Source of the DNA: Caldilineae bacterium | GTDB taxonomy: Bacteria; Chloroflexota; Anaerolineae; J102 | Length of the DNA: 17,437 nt | Reading direction: 5' to 3' | NCBI GenBank assembly: GCA_011192085.1 | Contig: DUEQ01000521.1 | Span: 1-17,437 of the forward strand | Part shown: piece by piece, positions 7,990 through 15,947 of the stretch | Layout of the letters: every line of letters begins with the position of its first letter | Numbering within the stretch: position 1 is the first letter of the stretch | The notes under the pieces: model-generated | What the model was told of the DNA's origin: nothing | The model's database searches: none | The model's input: only the letters and a program-made list of their open reading frames with translations | Translations under genes and position numbers: made by a program

Positions 7990-10966
7990 CCCGCGAGCGG
8001 GCATTTGGGCGAATGGGTGAGTCGGCGTGGGGTCGTGTCAGCGGGTGGGCGAGGACCTTCTTGAGATACTGGCCCGTGTAGCTGCGGGGATTCGCGGCCA
8101 CTTGCTCGGGGGCGCCCTCGGCGACGACCTGGCCCCCGCGGTCTCCTCCCTCCGGGCCCAGATCGATGATCCAGTCCGCGGACTTGATCACATCCAGGTG
8201 ATGCTCGATGACCAGGACCGTGTTGCCCCGGCTGGTGAGGTCATGGAGCACGGCCAGCAGCTTTTCCACATCCGCGAAGTGCAGGCCCGTGGTGGGCTCG
8301 TCCAGGATGTAGAGGGTCTTGCCTGTGGCCCGGCGGGAGAGCTCCTTGGCCAGCTTCACCCGTTGGGCCTCGCCGCCCGAGAGGGTCGTGGCGGGCTGGC
8401 CCAGGCGGATGTAGCCCAACCCCACCCGGCTCAGCGTTTCCAGCTTGTTGCGGATGCTGGTGATGTTCTGGAAGAATGCCAGGGCTTCATCCACGGTCAT
8501 CTCCAGCACTTCGGAGATGTTTTTGCCCTTGTAGCGGATCTCCAGAGTCTCACGGTTGTAGCGTTTGCCGTGGCATACCTCGCAGGGAACGTACACATCG
8601 GGCAGGAATTGCATCTCGATGCGGATGATGCCGTCGCCCCGGCAGGCTTCGCAGCGCCCGCCCTTGACATTGAAGGAGAAGCGGCCAGGCTTGTAGCCTC
8701 GCAGCTTGGCCTCGGGCAGCCCCGCGAAGAGCTTGCGGATGGGGGTGAACACATCGGTGTAGGTGGCCGGGTTGGAGCGGGGGGTGCGTCCGATGGGGCT
8801 CTGGTCGATGTCGATGACCTTGTCCAGATGCTCCAGGCCCTCGATGGCGTCATGTTTGCCCGGCTTCTGCCGGGCGCGATAGAGTCGCTGGGCCACGGCC
8901 CGATAAAGGGTGTCGATGACCAGGGTGGATTTGCCCGAGCCGCTGACGCCGGTGACGACGATGAATGTGCCCAGGGGGAATTTCACCGTGATGTTCTTGA
9001 GGTTGTTCTCCCGGGCTCCCCGCACGATGAGGTGTTCGCCCGTGCCGGGACGACGCTGTTTGGGGATGGGAATCCGCTTGCGTCCGGAGAGATACGCGCC
9101 CGTGAGGCTGGTCTCCTTGGCCATGATGGCTTCGGGCGACCCCTCGGCCACGACCTCCCCCCCGTGCTCGCCCGCGCCCGGCCCCAGATCGATGACCCAG
9201 TCCGCGGAGAGAATCATCTCCTCATCGTGCTCCACCACCAGCACCGTGTTGCCCAGGTCCCGCAGGTCGGTGAGGGTGCGGATGAGGCGGGCGTTGTCTC
9301 GCTGGTGCAGGCCGATGCTGGGCTCGTCCAGGATGTAGAGCACGCCCATGAGCTGGGAGCCGATCTGCGTGGCCAGGCGGATGCGTTGAGCTTCGCCGCC
9401 CGAGAGGGTGCCCGCCTTGCGGTTGAGGGTGAGGTAATCCAGCCCCACATCGTGCATGAATTGCAGCCGGGCCTGGATCTCCTTCAACACCTGGCGGGCG
9501 ATGGTCCATTCCCGCTGGCTGAGGGGAGATGCGTCGGGCACGCGGTCGGGCAGGGGCGCGTTATAGTGATCGTCAGGTCCGGCCCCGCGCAGCTCCTTTA
9601 CCCAGGCCAGGGCCTCGGCCACCGACATCTCGCTCACCTCGTGGATATTCAGGCCCTGGATGGTGACGGCCAGGGCCTCGGGCCGCAGGCGCTTGCCTCC
9701 GCACACCGGGCAGGGACGCTGGGTCATGTAGCGTTCCAGAAATTCGCCCCGGATGTACTCCGAGGCGGTTTCCTTGTAGCGGCGCTGCAAGTTGGGGATG
9801 ATGCCCTCGTATGTGGTCTGGAACTGGCGCAGCCGCCCGTACTGGTTCACATAGCGCACGGTGAACGTGTCGCCGCGCTTGACGCCGTAGAGGATGATGT
9901 CCTGCTGCTTGCGGCTGAGCTCTTTCCAGGGGACGTCGATGGGGATGCCGTAGTGCCGGGCCGCGGCCTCCACCAGGGCCTGGTAATAGGTGGCGGTGTC
10001 CCGCGACCAGGGATGCAGCGCGCCTTCGGCCAGGCTGAGGTCGGGGTTGGGCACGATGAGCTCGGGATCGAACTCCATCTGGGAGCCCAGGCCCATACAG
10101 GCGGGACAGGCCCCATGGGGCGAGTTGAAGGAGAAGGTGCGGGGTTCGATCTCGGGCAGACTGATATTGCAGACCGGGCAAGCGAGATGTTCGGAGAAGA
10201 GCCGGTCGGAGGGATGCTCCCGGTCGGTGACGTCGGCCACGATGATGACGCCGCCGCCCAGGTGCAGCGCGGTCTCCACCGAATCGGCCAGACGGGTCTT
10301 ATCCAACCCATGTCCGTTCTCGCTTCCATGCCGGATGATAAGTCGGTCCACCACAGCCTCGATGGTGTGGTGCTTATAGCGGTCCAGCTCGATGGCTTCA
10401 TCTACATCGTGGATCTCGCCATCCACCCGCACCCGCACGTACCCCGCCTTGCGGATCTGGTCGAAGATCTGTTTGTGCTCGCCTTTGCGGTCTTTGATCA
10501 GCGGGGCCAGGATAAGCAGGCGGCTGCCTTCGGGATAGGCCGCGATGGCGTCCACGATCTGCTCAGCGGTCTGGCGGGTGATGGGGCGACCGCATTGAGG
10601 GCAGTGGGGCTGACCGATGCGGGCGAAGAGCAGGCGCAGATAGTCGTAGACCTCGGTGACCGTGCCCACGGTGGAGCGTGGGTTGCGGCTGGTTCCCTTT
10701 TGGTCGATGGAGATGGCCGGGGAGAGCCCTTCGATCTGGTCCACGTCAGGCTTCTCCATCAGGCCCAGGAACTGGCGGGCATAGGCGGAGAGGGATTCCA
10801 CATAGCGTCGCTGGCCCTCCGCGTAGATGGTGTCGAAGGCCAGGGAGGATTTGCCTGATCCCGACAGCCCGGTGATGACCACCAGCTTGTTGCGCGGGAT
10901 CTCGACATCGATGTTTTTCAGGTTATGCTCGCGTGCGCCGCGAACGATGAGTTTCGATTGAGGCAT
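7985..10966 (-). CDS. uvrA: Excinuclease ABC subunit UvrA
   Basis: This 993-residue protein is the damage-recognition ATPase of nucleotide excision repair; UvrA dimers scan DNA with UvrB. Two ABC ATPase halves are complete: Walker [10 protein letters not shown] (33-41) and GVSGSGKST (673-681), signature LSGGE at 521-525 and 862-866. Two CxxC...CxxC zinc modules are seen (CPVC...CPAC in the first half, CEAC...CEVC in the second), plus a CPQC pair in the N-terminal half. Length is slightly above the usual 940-970 because of a polar C-terminal tail after the KKVL segment. There is no Shine-Dalgarno before the ATG; the leader is CACGCCCCCCTCTCCT. A candidate promoter and an inverted repeat lie about 80-135 bases upstream. 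Confidence 0.98.
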   Translation of the reverse strand: MPQSKLIVRGAREHNLKNIDVEIPRNKLVVITGLSGSGKSSLAFDTIYAEGQRRYVESLSAYARQFLGLMEKPDVDQIEGLSPAISIDQKGTSRNPRSTVGTVTEVYDYLRLLFARIGQPHCPQCGRPITRQTAEQIVDAIAAYPEGSRLLILAPLIKDRKGEHKQIFDQIRKAGYVRVRVDGEIHDVDEAIELDRYKHHTIEAVVDRLIIRHGSENGHGLDKTRLADSVETALHLGGGVIIVADVTDREHPSDRLFSEHLACPVCNISLPEIEPRTFSFNSPHGACPACMGLGSQMEFDPELIVPNPDLSLAEGALHPWSRDTATYYQALVEAAARHYGIPIDVPWKELSRKQQDIILYGVKRGDTFTVRYVNQYGRLRQFQTTYEGIIPNLQRRYKETASEYIRGEFLERYMTQRPCPVCGGKRLRPEALAVTIQGLNIHEVSEMSVAEALAWVKELRGAGPDDHYNAPLPDRVPDASPLSQREWTIARQVLKEIQARLQFMHDVGLDYLTLNRKAGTLSGGEAQRIRLATQIGSQLMGVLYILDEPSIGLHQRDNARLIRTLTDLRDLGNTVLVVEHDEEMILSADWVIDLGPGAGEHGGEVVAEGSPEAIMAKETSLTGAYLSGRKRIPIPKQRRPGTGEHLIVRGARENNLKNITVKFPLGTFIVVTGVSGSGKSTLVIDTLYRAVAQRLYRARQKPGKHDAIEGLEHLDKVIDIDQSPIGRTPRSNPATYTDVFTPIRKLFAGLPEAKLRGYKPGRFSFNVKGGRCEACRGDGIIRIEMQFLPDVYVPCEVCHGKRYNRETLEIRYKGKNISEVLEMTVDEALAFFQNITSIRNKLETLSRVGLGYIRLGQPATTLSGGEAQRVKLAKELSRRATGKTLYILDEPTTGLHFADVEKLLAVLHDLTSRGNTVLVIEHHLDVIKSADWIIDLGPEGGDRGGQVVAEGAPEQVAANPRSYTGQYLKKVLAHPLTRPHADSPIRPNARSRV

Positions 10967-10983
10967 AGGAGAGGGGGGCGTGA

Positions 10984-11011
10984 TCAGTATTCAGTAAGCA
11001 GTAATCAGTGA
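10984..11011. repeat. 7-bp tandem repeat TCAGTAA-type x4
   Basis: Four contiguous units, TCAGTAT, TCAGTAA, GCAGTAA and TCAGTGA, 18 bases upstream of the uvrA start codon and inside its probable leader. Confidence 0.9.
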
Positions 11012-11045
11012 GGGGGGTAAGCGCGATGATGCGCCGCAACTTACT

Positions 11046-11075
11046 ATCATATCGCGTTTCTCCGCAAAACCCCAA
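11046..11075 (-). promoter_or_regulatory. Candidate uvrA promoter
   Basis: On the minus strand TTGGGG (11075-11070) and TATGAT (11051-11046) are separated by 18 bases. The -10 matches five of six consensus bases, the -35 only the leading TTG. It would give a leader of about 70 bases containing the 7-bp repeat. Confidence 0.35.
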
Positions 11076-11083
11076 GCCATATT

Positions 11084-11099
11084 TCGAGATGGTTCTCGA
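11084..11099. promoter_or_regulatory. Inverted repeat TCGAGA-N4-TCTCGA, possible operator
   Basis: Two perfect 6-base arms flank TGGT, just upstream of the candidate uvrA -35. The size suits a dimeric repressor or activator. It does not match the LexA boxes I know, so the regulator is not named. Confidence 0.4.
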
Positions 11100-11140
11100 T
11101 GGACCGGAATGGCTCGGATCCGAGACGTCCCCAACGTGCA

Positions 11141-11285
11141 GCTCCCCTCCCCAGCCCTCCCTCGATACTCGCTGCGCTCGTGTTCGGGGGAGGGAGCCGT
11201 TGGCGCGCTGCTGGATGTGGCCGACCAGCATCTCCTCCCCCCGTGAGGCGACAGCCGGACGGGGGGAGGTCGGGAGGGGGCAAGC
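11141..11285. repeat. Hairpin-rich G/C element, REP- or MITE-like
   Basis: Three successive inverted repeats are present: CCCTCCCTCGA (11155-11165) with TCGGGGGAGGG (11184-11194, one wobble); TGCTGG (11209-11214) with CCAGCA (11225-11230); and CCTCCCCCCG (11234-11243) with CGGGGGGAGG (11260-11269), a perfect 10-bp stem. The outer ends are imperfect pyrimidine/purine inverted repeats. It may also end the citrate operon's transcript. No target-site duplication is clear and no copy number can be judged here. Confidence 0.5.
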
Positions 11286-11317
11286 TGACCGCGCGATGCC
11301 GAGCGTATCAACGCAGT

Positions 11318-12100
11318 CTAGACCTCAGCATCGGGCAGGGCTCGGGGCGGAGGCCCGTCGTACGCGGTGTCCTGTGCGCCGAGACGACGGAAGGGGCGCT
11401 CGCGCGTGATCTCCTCGAAACCGTGGGCAACCAGCCCCACGACCCGGCCAATGATGAAAAAGCCCTTGCCCAAACGCCAGTCGAACCCCATATCGGAGAT
11501 GATGGCCGCAATGGCGCCATCCACATTCAACACCAGGGCCCGCCCTGTCTGGGCCTTGAGCTCCGCGGCCATGGCCTCGGCCAGCGCGCAATGACGGCCA
11601 TAAAAATTCACCTCCCGCGCGATCTCGAACATGCGCGCCGTGCGAGGATCCCGCTCCTTATAGTAACGATGCCCAAACCCGGCCAGACGCTCTTTGTTGG
11701 CTCGGGCTTGCGCCACCCGCGTTCGGGCCAATGCAGCCACATCCCCTTCCTGGGCCGCCGTGGCCTGGAGGATGCGAGCCGCGGTCTCGATGGCGCCGCC
11801 GTGGGCCTCGCCAAAGGTCAGCACGCCGGCGGCCACGCCCACATGCAGCGGGTTCCCGCCGCTGATGACCATTCGGTCCGCCACCACCGAGGGCACGGCC
11901 ACGCCGTGATCCACCACGGCCACGAACATCGCGTCCATCATCCGCGCCGCTGCAGGCGTGGGCAGCTCCCCCTTCAGCGTGAGATACGCCACCTCCGCGA
12001 AAGAGTAGCGGCCAATGAGGTCCACCAGCCGATACCCCCTCAGATAGGGCTCATGCGCCACATGATCGGTAATTGCAGTACGCCAACGGGCCTCCGTCAT
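11318..12100 (-). CDS. ccl: Citryl-CoA lyase (citrate-synthase-fold, third part of a split ATP-citrate lyase)
   Basis: This 260-residue protein has the small citrate-synthase fold and is expected to cleave citryl-CoA to oxaloacetate and acetyl-CoA. The catalytic triad positions are all present: His100 in AHGGAIE, His144 in GFGHRYYKERDPR, and Asp194 in LNVDG. LNVDG and VDHGVAV match the lyase domain of ATP-citrate lyase as well as citrate synthase. It lacks the N-terminal helical part of full-length citrate synthases (about 370-430 residues). Its ATG overlaps the upstream stop as ATGA, showing translational coupling with the ligase subunits. It could also work on a related acyl-CoA such as 2-methylcitryl-CoA; citrate is favoured because of the partner genes. 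Confidence 0.85.
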   Translation of the reverse strand: MTEARWRTAITDHVAHEPYLRGYRLVDLIGRYSFAEVAYLTLKGELPTPAAARMMDAMFVAVVDHGVAVPSVVADRMVISGGNPLHVGVAAGVLTFGEAHGGAIETAARILQATAAQEGDVAALARTRVAQARANKERLAGFGHRYYKERDPRTARMFEIAREVNFYGRHCALAEAMAAELKAQTGRALVLNVDGAIAAIISDMGFDWRLGKGFFIIGRVVGLVAHGFEEITRERPFRRLGAQDTAYDGPPPRALPDAEV

Positions 12101-12996
12101 GCCAGCACCTCCTGCAACAACGCGCCCACTTCATGTTGCACCTCGGCCACCAGCACGCCCGCCTTGCGCAGCGCGGCCATCTTGACCGCAGGGCTGCCCA
12201 TGCCCCGCTCCACCACCGCGCCGGCATGACCAAACTGCACGCCTTGAGGCATGTGATCCACAAATCGGCCCGAAATGAACGCGATGATGGGCTTCTGCAG
12301 CCCGTGCTGCATCACATACTCGGCCAGAGCCTCCTCATCTCCGCCGCCCGGCTCGCCAAAGATGACGATGGCCTCGGTTTGGGGATCGTTGAAAAACATG
12401 GGGACCAGATCGACGAAATTGCCGCCCTTGATGAAATCGCCCCCGATCCCCATGGCCGTGGAGATGCCGAACCCGGCCTGGCGGATGATCCACGACGTCT
12501 CCGTGGTCATGCCCCCGCTCTTGGAGATGACTCCCACCGGACCGGGCTGATACACCCGATCCACATTCACGCCCCCGATGGGGCCCAGCTTCACCCGAGC
12601 CTGGGGATGGATGACCCCCACCGAGGTGGGTCCCACGATGCGGGTGCGGCGCAACCGGGCGTAAGCATGAATCTGCGCCGCGTCCAGCATGGGCACCCGT
12701 TCGGTGATGATGTTGATGAAGGGAATGTTGTAGTGAAGCGCCTCCATGACCGCATCCTTCACGGCCAGGGGCGGCACATAGGTGAGCACCGCGTTGATGG
12801 CGGGGTGGGCCTCCAGCGCCTGACTCAGGCTGTCATACACGGGCACGCCGTGCACCTCCTGACCTCCTTTGCCCGGCGTGACGCCCGCGACCACCTTGGT
12901 GCCATAATCCAGCATCTCTCGGGTCACTTTCGACGCCTCGCGTCCCGTGATGCCCTGGACCGCCACGCGCGTATTTTCGTTGATGAGGATGCCCAT
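12097..12996 (-). CDS. ccsB: Citryl-CoA synthetase small (SucD-like) subunit
   Basis: This 299-residue protein is the CoA-binding, phosphohistidine-bearing subunit of an acid-CoA ligase (ADP-forming). The N-terminal Rossmann CoA site reads NTRVAVQGITGREA. The active-site histidine is His257 in VQFGHAGA; ATP-citrate lyase has VQFGHAGA there, whereas SucD usually has MGHAGA. SGGMTTE also resembles SGGMSNE of ATP-citrate lyase and not SGTLTYE of SucD. I chose the ATG at 12996; a GTG six bases upstream is possible and overlaps the upstream stop. GGAGG lies 10 bases before the ATG. The gene sits between the large subunit and citryl-CoA lyase. A malate or succinate ligase is the alternative, less well supported. 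Confidence 0.82.
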   Translation of the reverse strand: MGILINENTRVAVQGITGREASKVTREMLDYGTKVVAGVTPGKGGQEVHGVPVYDSLSQALEAHPAINAVLTYVPPLAVKDAVMEALHYNIPFINIITERVPMLDAAQIHAYARLRRTRIVGPTSVGVIHPQARVKLGPIGGVNVDRVYQPGPVGVISKSGGMTTETSWIIRQAGFGISTAMGIGGDFIKGGNFVDLVPMFFNDPQTEAIVIFGEPGGGDEEALAEYVMQHGLQKPIIAFISGRFVDHMPQGVQFGHAGAVVERGMGSPAVKMAALRKAGVLVAEVQHEVGALLQEVLA

Positions 12997-12998
12997 GA

Positions 12999-14246
12999 TC
13001 ACTTGCCCTCCACTTTTTGGCGATAGGCCGCAGCCTTTTCCACGATGATGCGAGCGGACTCGGTCATGGGTAAGTCCGCGCCATAGACTTCCATATCCAA
13101 ACCCAGGCGCTGGGCCAGCTCGCGCATCAGCCGCAAGCCCTCCTCCTCGCCTGGCCCGGCCCGACGGATGACAATGGGGTACTCAGGTCGGATCTCCTCC
13201 AGCGCCCGGGCGATGCCCTCGAACGTGACATCCACCCGCGTGTTATTGGCGATGCCCCCGGCGATGAGCAAGCCATGCAGTCCCGGCTTGGTAGCCACCA
13301 CCTTGGTCAGGCGATACACCTTCTCCGCGGGGGGATTGCCGCCATATTCGGTGTAATTCGCGGGCCTGCCCCCAAACGCGGCCACCGCATCCATCAAGGT
13401 GATCGACCCGCCCCCGCCCGACGTCAGCATGCCGATGTCGCCATCCAGCTCCACATATTTGCCCGCGACGCCGCGGTAATCCCCCTCGTCGATGGCCTGG
13501 GCAATGAGCTCCCGTTCCGTGAGAGGCCGGCCCGTAGCCTGGCGCGGGGGGAAGTTCGTCTCAGGATGCCGCACCCGCGCATCCCCATCCAGGAGGATGG
13601 CCGCGTCCAGGGCCAGCAACAGGCCGTCCGCGGTGCGCACCAGGGGGTTGATCTCCACCAGCCGGGCGTCATTATCCACCAGCACCCGCCACAACTTCAC
13701 CGCGATGGCCGCGATCTGCCGCAGCTCCCGTCCCCGAAAGCCCGCCTCCGCGGCAGCGTCTCGGGCCACCCAGGGCATCAGGCCCACGATGGGACCGAAT
13801 CGCCGCAGAACGAGCTTGTCGGGATGTTCCCTGGCGAAGGTCTCCACATCCACGCCCCCCTCGCGGCTGATGGCCAGCACCGGCTGCCGGGCCACGGTAT
13901 CGTAGGTGAGACTCATGTAATACTCCTCCTCGAAAGAAGCCTTCTCCTCGATGAGCACCCCCGTCACCGTCTCGCCCAGCAGCTCACTTCCCACCATCGC
14001 CTCCACTACTTGCTGCAAAGCCTCGGGCGAATCAGCGAAATGGATGCCCCCCGCCTTGCCCCGCTTGCCCGCGAGCACCTGCGCCTTCACAGCCACCTCC
14101 CGGCCGCCCAGCTCATCGAAGATCCGCTCCAATTCGGGGTCCGCCCCCACCGCGCCCATCGCTGAATAGGTGACATAAAACCCCTTCGGGATGGGCACGC
14201 CTGCTTTTTCGAGGAGCTGTTTGCCCTCGAATTCGTATAGACGCAT
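12999..14246 (-). CDS. ccsA: Citryl-CoA synthetase large (SucC-like, ATP-grasp) subunit
   Basis: This 415-residue protein is the ATP-grasp subunit that activates the acid for CoA ligation. The ATP-grasp core includes KAQVLAGKRGKAGGI (54-68) and VEINPLV (197-203). The C-terminal half matches the citrate-binding half of ATP-citrate lyase: TEYGGNP (299-305), GGIANNTRV (330-338) and IRRAGP (360-365). The residues aligned with the citrate contacts I recall in human ACLY (Gly309, Asn346, Thr348, Arg379) are Gly303, Asn334, Thr336 and Arg362. SucC has GGIVRCD in place of GGIANNT. A strong AGGAGG precedes the ATG at 14246. It is first in a coupled operon with the small subunit and the lyase. Substrate is inferred from motifs and context. 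Confidence 0.85.
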   Translation of the reverse strand: MRLYEFEGKQLLEKAGVPIPKGFYVTYSAMGAVGADPELERIFDELGGREVAVKAQVLAGKRGKAGGIHFADSPEALQQVVEAMVGSELLGETVTGVLIEEKASFEEEYYMSLTYDTVARQPVLAISREGGVDVETFAREHPDKLVLRRFGPIVGLMPWVARDAAAEAGFRGRELRQIAAIAVKLWRVLVDNDARLVEINPLVRTADGLLLALDAAILLDGDARVRHPETNFPPRQATGRPLTERELIAQAIDEGDYRGVAGKYVELDGDIGMLTSGGGGSITLMDAVAAFGGRPANYTEYGGNPPAEKVYRLTKVVATKPGLHGLLIAGGIANNTRVDVTFEGIARALEEIRPEYPIVIRRAGPGEEEGLRLMRELAQRLGLDMEVYGADLPMTESARIIVEKAAAYRQKVEGK

Positions 14247-14272
14247 GCGCCTCCTCCTGTAAAACCGAATGA

Positions 14273-14312
14273 AATCAATCGACGCGATGATTGCCCAGCC
14301 ACAGCGGCTGGG
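14273..14312 (-). promoter_or_regulatory. Two small hairpins in the citrate-operon leader
   Basis: CCCAGCC-ACAGC-GGCTGGG (14294-14312) is a perfect 7-bp stem with a 5-base loop. Next to it, 14273-14292 forms an 8-bp stem with one bulged A around ACG. Both lie between the candidate promoter and the first gene's Shine-Dalgarno. They may affect leader stability or be an operator; no known riboswitch is recognised. Confidence 0.35.
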
Positions 14313-14335
14313 GTTGGAATGTGCGATTGGGGATT

Positions 14336-14364
14336 ATTCTAGCATGAAGCCGTGAAGAAGTGAA
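14336..14364 (-). promoter_or_regulatory. Candidate promoter of the citrate operon
   Basis: On the minus strand TTCACT (14364-14359) and TAGAAT (14341-14336) are 17 bases apart, matching four and five consensus bases. Transcription would start near 14329, giving a leader of about 83 bases. The -35 falls inside the 8-bp repeat. Confidence 0.4.
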
Positions 14365-14368
14365 GCGC
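14345..14368. repeat. 8-bp tandem repeat TGAAGNNG x3
   Basis: Units TGAAGCCG, TGAAGAAG and TGAAGCGC run head to tail in the gap between the citrate operon and the phosphatase gene. It overlaps the candidate -35 element. Confidence 0.7.
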
Positions 14369-14381
14369 TCCCCTCGCCAGC

Positions 14382-14402
14382 ACCCATTACCCATTATCCA
14401 TC
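14382..14402. repeat. 7-bp tandem repeat ACCCATT x3
   Basis: Units ACCCATT, ACCCATT and ATCCATC lie 16 bases past the stop of the phosphatase-like gene and upstream of the citrate-operon promoter. Confidence 0.85.
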
Positions 14403-14418
14403 GTCATCTCGCCCAGGC

Positions 14419-15516
14419 TCATGCGCGATATCGGAGCACCCCCGCGCCATCCCTCGTCACCCGCGCGATCTCATCTTCTCCCACCTGGCGGCGCCCCTCA
14501 GGAATGACCACGTAATCGAAATAGCCTTCGGGGTAGGGCAGAGGAAGGAAGAGATACTGATAACGGATGTGGTTGGCATTGAGCACGGCCCGGCGCAACT
14601 CGCCCGCTTCCAGCAATTGCAGGTCATCACTGAGGATGACCGCGCCGCGGGAGCGCAGCGAGACCCGGAGGGGCGTCAGGGGGTCGGGCGGCTGGATGAA
14701 GAGGATGCGATCGGTGCGGCGCAAGTGGTTGCTGAGAAAGGCGAGCTGCGGGTGCGCGGGCAGATCGGACCAGGACTGGATCAGGCCCTCGGGGATGCGA
14801 TAGAAGTCGCCCTCCCCAGGCTCCGTCTCGGGCGGATGGGGATAATCATCGGGGTTCAGGTTCAGCAGATGCTCGCGGCGGTTGATGAACATGACCATCC
14901 AGCGTTTCCATTCGGGCCACAGAAAGTGGCTGATGCCCGTGTTGTGCTGCCACACCGAAAGTTGATTGGACCCCACCATGGCCGCGGTGATCACCCCCAT
15001 GGCGCCGCCATGGCTGACCACGCAGATGCGCTTGCCCGCCCACGTCTCCAGGATATCGGCCAGCGTGGTCAACACCCGATCGCGAAACGCAGTGAAGCCG
15101 GGCGCGCCCTCGCTGGTGGGAGTCCAGTCGCTACGGCCCCACCATGGCCGCGTGGGATGATGGAGGGGCATCTCCTCGTAAAACGCGGCGAAGAACTCCT
15201 CCAGTCCCGGCATCTTGATGACCTCCAGCCCCTGGGCATGGGCCACGGCCAGGGCCGTGCTGTGCGCCCGCCGCAGCGGCGAGCTGATGACCACATCCAC
15301 CGGAAATTCCCGGGCCATGTACTCGCCCACATGCAGGGCCTGCGCCCAACCCAGCGCGGTGAGATTGGGGTCGTAAGAGACCAAATTTTGGTAAATGTTC
15401 GTCATCGATTGGCCATGGCGCACCAGAAACAGCTCGGTGCCCGCCAGATAGCCATAGCCGCGGTCTTCCAGGGGGATGTTGGGGAGATCGTTGGGATCGA
15501 AGATGGGATCGGGCAT
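14419..15516 (-). CDS. Histidine phosphatase with a methyltransferase-like C-terminal extension
   Basis: Residues 25-215 are a histidine phosphatase (phosphoglycerate-mutase-like) domain: LVRHGQS with His34 as the phospho-acceptor, SSPLRRA (78-84) with Arg82, and VVSHGG with His169. These enzymes remove phosphate from small metabolites or proteins; the substrate cannot be told. The last 120-130 residues are extra for the family. They look like the second half of a class I methyltransferase fold: a LRSRGAVILSDD strand-turn, LPLPYPEGYFDYVVIPEG and a final DGAGVLRYR, but no glycine-rich SAM loop (ILFIQPPDP stands there). So this part is probably not a working methyltransferase. The start has no Shine-Dalgarno and may be leaderless. 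Confidence 0.85.
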   Translation of the reverse strand: MPDPIFDPNDLPNIPLEDRGYGYLAGTELFLVRHGQSMTNIYQNLVSYDPNLTALGWAQALHVGEYMAREFPVDVVISSPLRRAHSTALAVAHAQGLEVIKMPGLEEFFAAFYEEMPLHHPTRPWWGRSDWTPTSEGAPGFTAFRDRVLTTLADILETWAGKRICVVSHGGAMGVITAAMVGSNQLSVWQHNTGISHFLWPEWKRWMVMFINRREHLLNLNPDDYPHPPETEPGEGDFYRIPEGLIQSWSDLPAHPQLAFLSNHLRRTDRILFIQPPDPLTPLRVSLRSRGAVILSDDLQLLEAGELRRAVLNANHIRYQYLFLPLPYPEGYFDYVVIPEGRRQVGEDEIARVTRDGAGVLRYRA

Positions 15517-15522
15517 GCAATT

Positions 15523-15552
15523 ATCTTACCGTATCGGGTCGGGATAGGCCAA
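15523..15552 (-). promoter_or_regulatory. Candidate promoter of the phosphatase gene, probably leaderless
   Basis: Minus-strand TTGGCC (15552-15547) and TAAGAT (15528-15523) are 18 bases apart, each matching four consensus bases. The ATG begins 7 bases after the -10, so the transcript could start at the A of ATG. No Shine-Dalgarno is present. Confidence 0.35.
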
Positions 15553-15741
15553 GCCGGGCGAGAACGGGGACGCGGGCGGCCAGAAGCGGGCATGGCCGCC
15601 GGGCATTGGAATGCGCCTCCCCTCCCGACGCACCGATTTGACAGATCGTCTTCATCATGGTAATTTTCTAGGACTTGTTTGCCTGATTGGAAGAATTGGA
15701 AAGCCTATTACTTTTTTCCCCTTTCTGGCCGTCAAATTCTT

Positions 15742-15771
15742 TTGGCGATATTTGGTTTTTTGATGTATTAT
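15742..15771 (+). promoter_or_regulatory. Candidate promoter of the amino-acid transporter operon
   Basis: TTGGCG (15742-15747) and TATTAT (15766-15771) are 18 bases apart and match four and five consensus bases, in the AT-rich part of the gap. The leader would be about 170 bases. Confidence 0.35.
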
Positions 15772-15947
15772 TCGGTCATGTTTTTGGAGGAAGCCATCCC
15801 GCCCGCCGCAGCGCCGCGAGGGCCTCTATCTTGTTCCAGGGAATCTATCGGATATCAACGAACTCTGGGAGATCGTTGTGTTCGATTTGATTTATCTCTT
15901 TCCTGTCTTCTCTCACCAAGCTTTCACTCAAAAAGGAGGAATTCCTG

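Larger units (their letters stand above)
10967..11317. other. Non-coding gap between citryl-CoA lyase and uvrA
   Basis: This 351-base gap has no convincing gene. From right to left it holds a G/C-rich hairpin-forming element (about 11141-11285), an inverted repeat TCGAGA-N4-TCTCGA (11084-11099), a possible uvrA promoter (11046-11075), a 7-bp tandem repeat (10984-11011) and a C/T-rich stretch before the uvrA start. Short open frames across it have repeat-like, low-complexity translations. Confidence 0.7.
15517..15947. other. Divergent gap between phosphatase gene and amino-acid transporter operon
   Basis: This 431-base gap separates divergent genes. The left part is G/C-rich and holds an inverted repeat GGCGGCC (15575-15581) with GGCCGCC (15594-15600). 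From about 15640 the sequence becomes AT-richer and contains a candidate promoter for the binding-protein gene and its Shine-Dalgarno AGGAGG (15934-15939). An open frame of 89 codons from a TTG at 15679 has no recognisable product and probably is not a gene. Confidence 0.6.

Noticed and set aside
8027..10858. Very long plus-strand open frame opposite uvrA (943 codons)
   Set aside because: It is the antisense shadow of uvrA in G/C-rich DNA; its translation has no recognisable domain and the uvrA strand has every family motif.
10984..11011. Possible CRISPR array from short repeats
   Set aside because: Units are 7 bases, contiguous, without spacers; no cas genes nearby.
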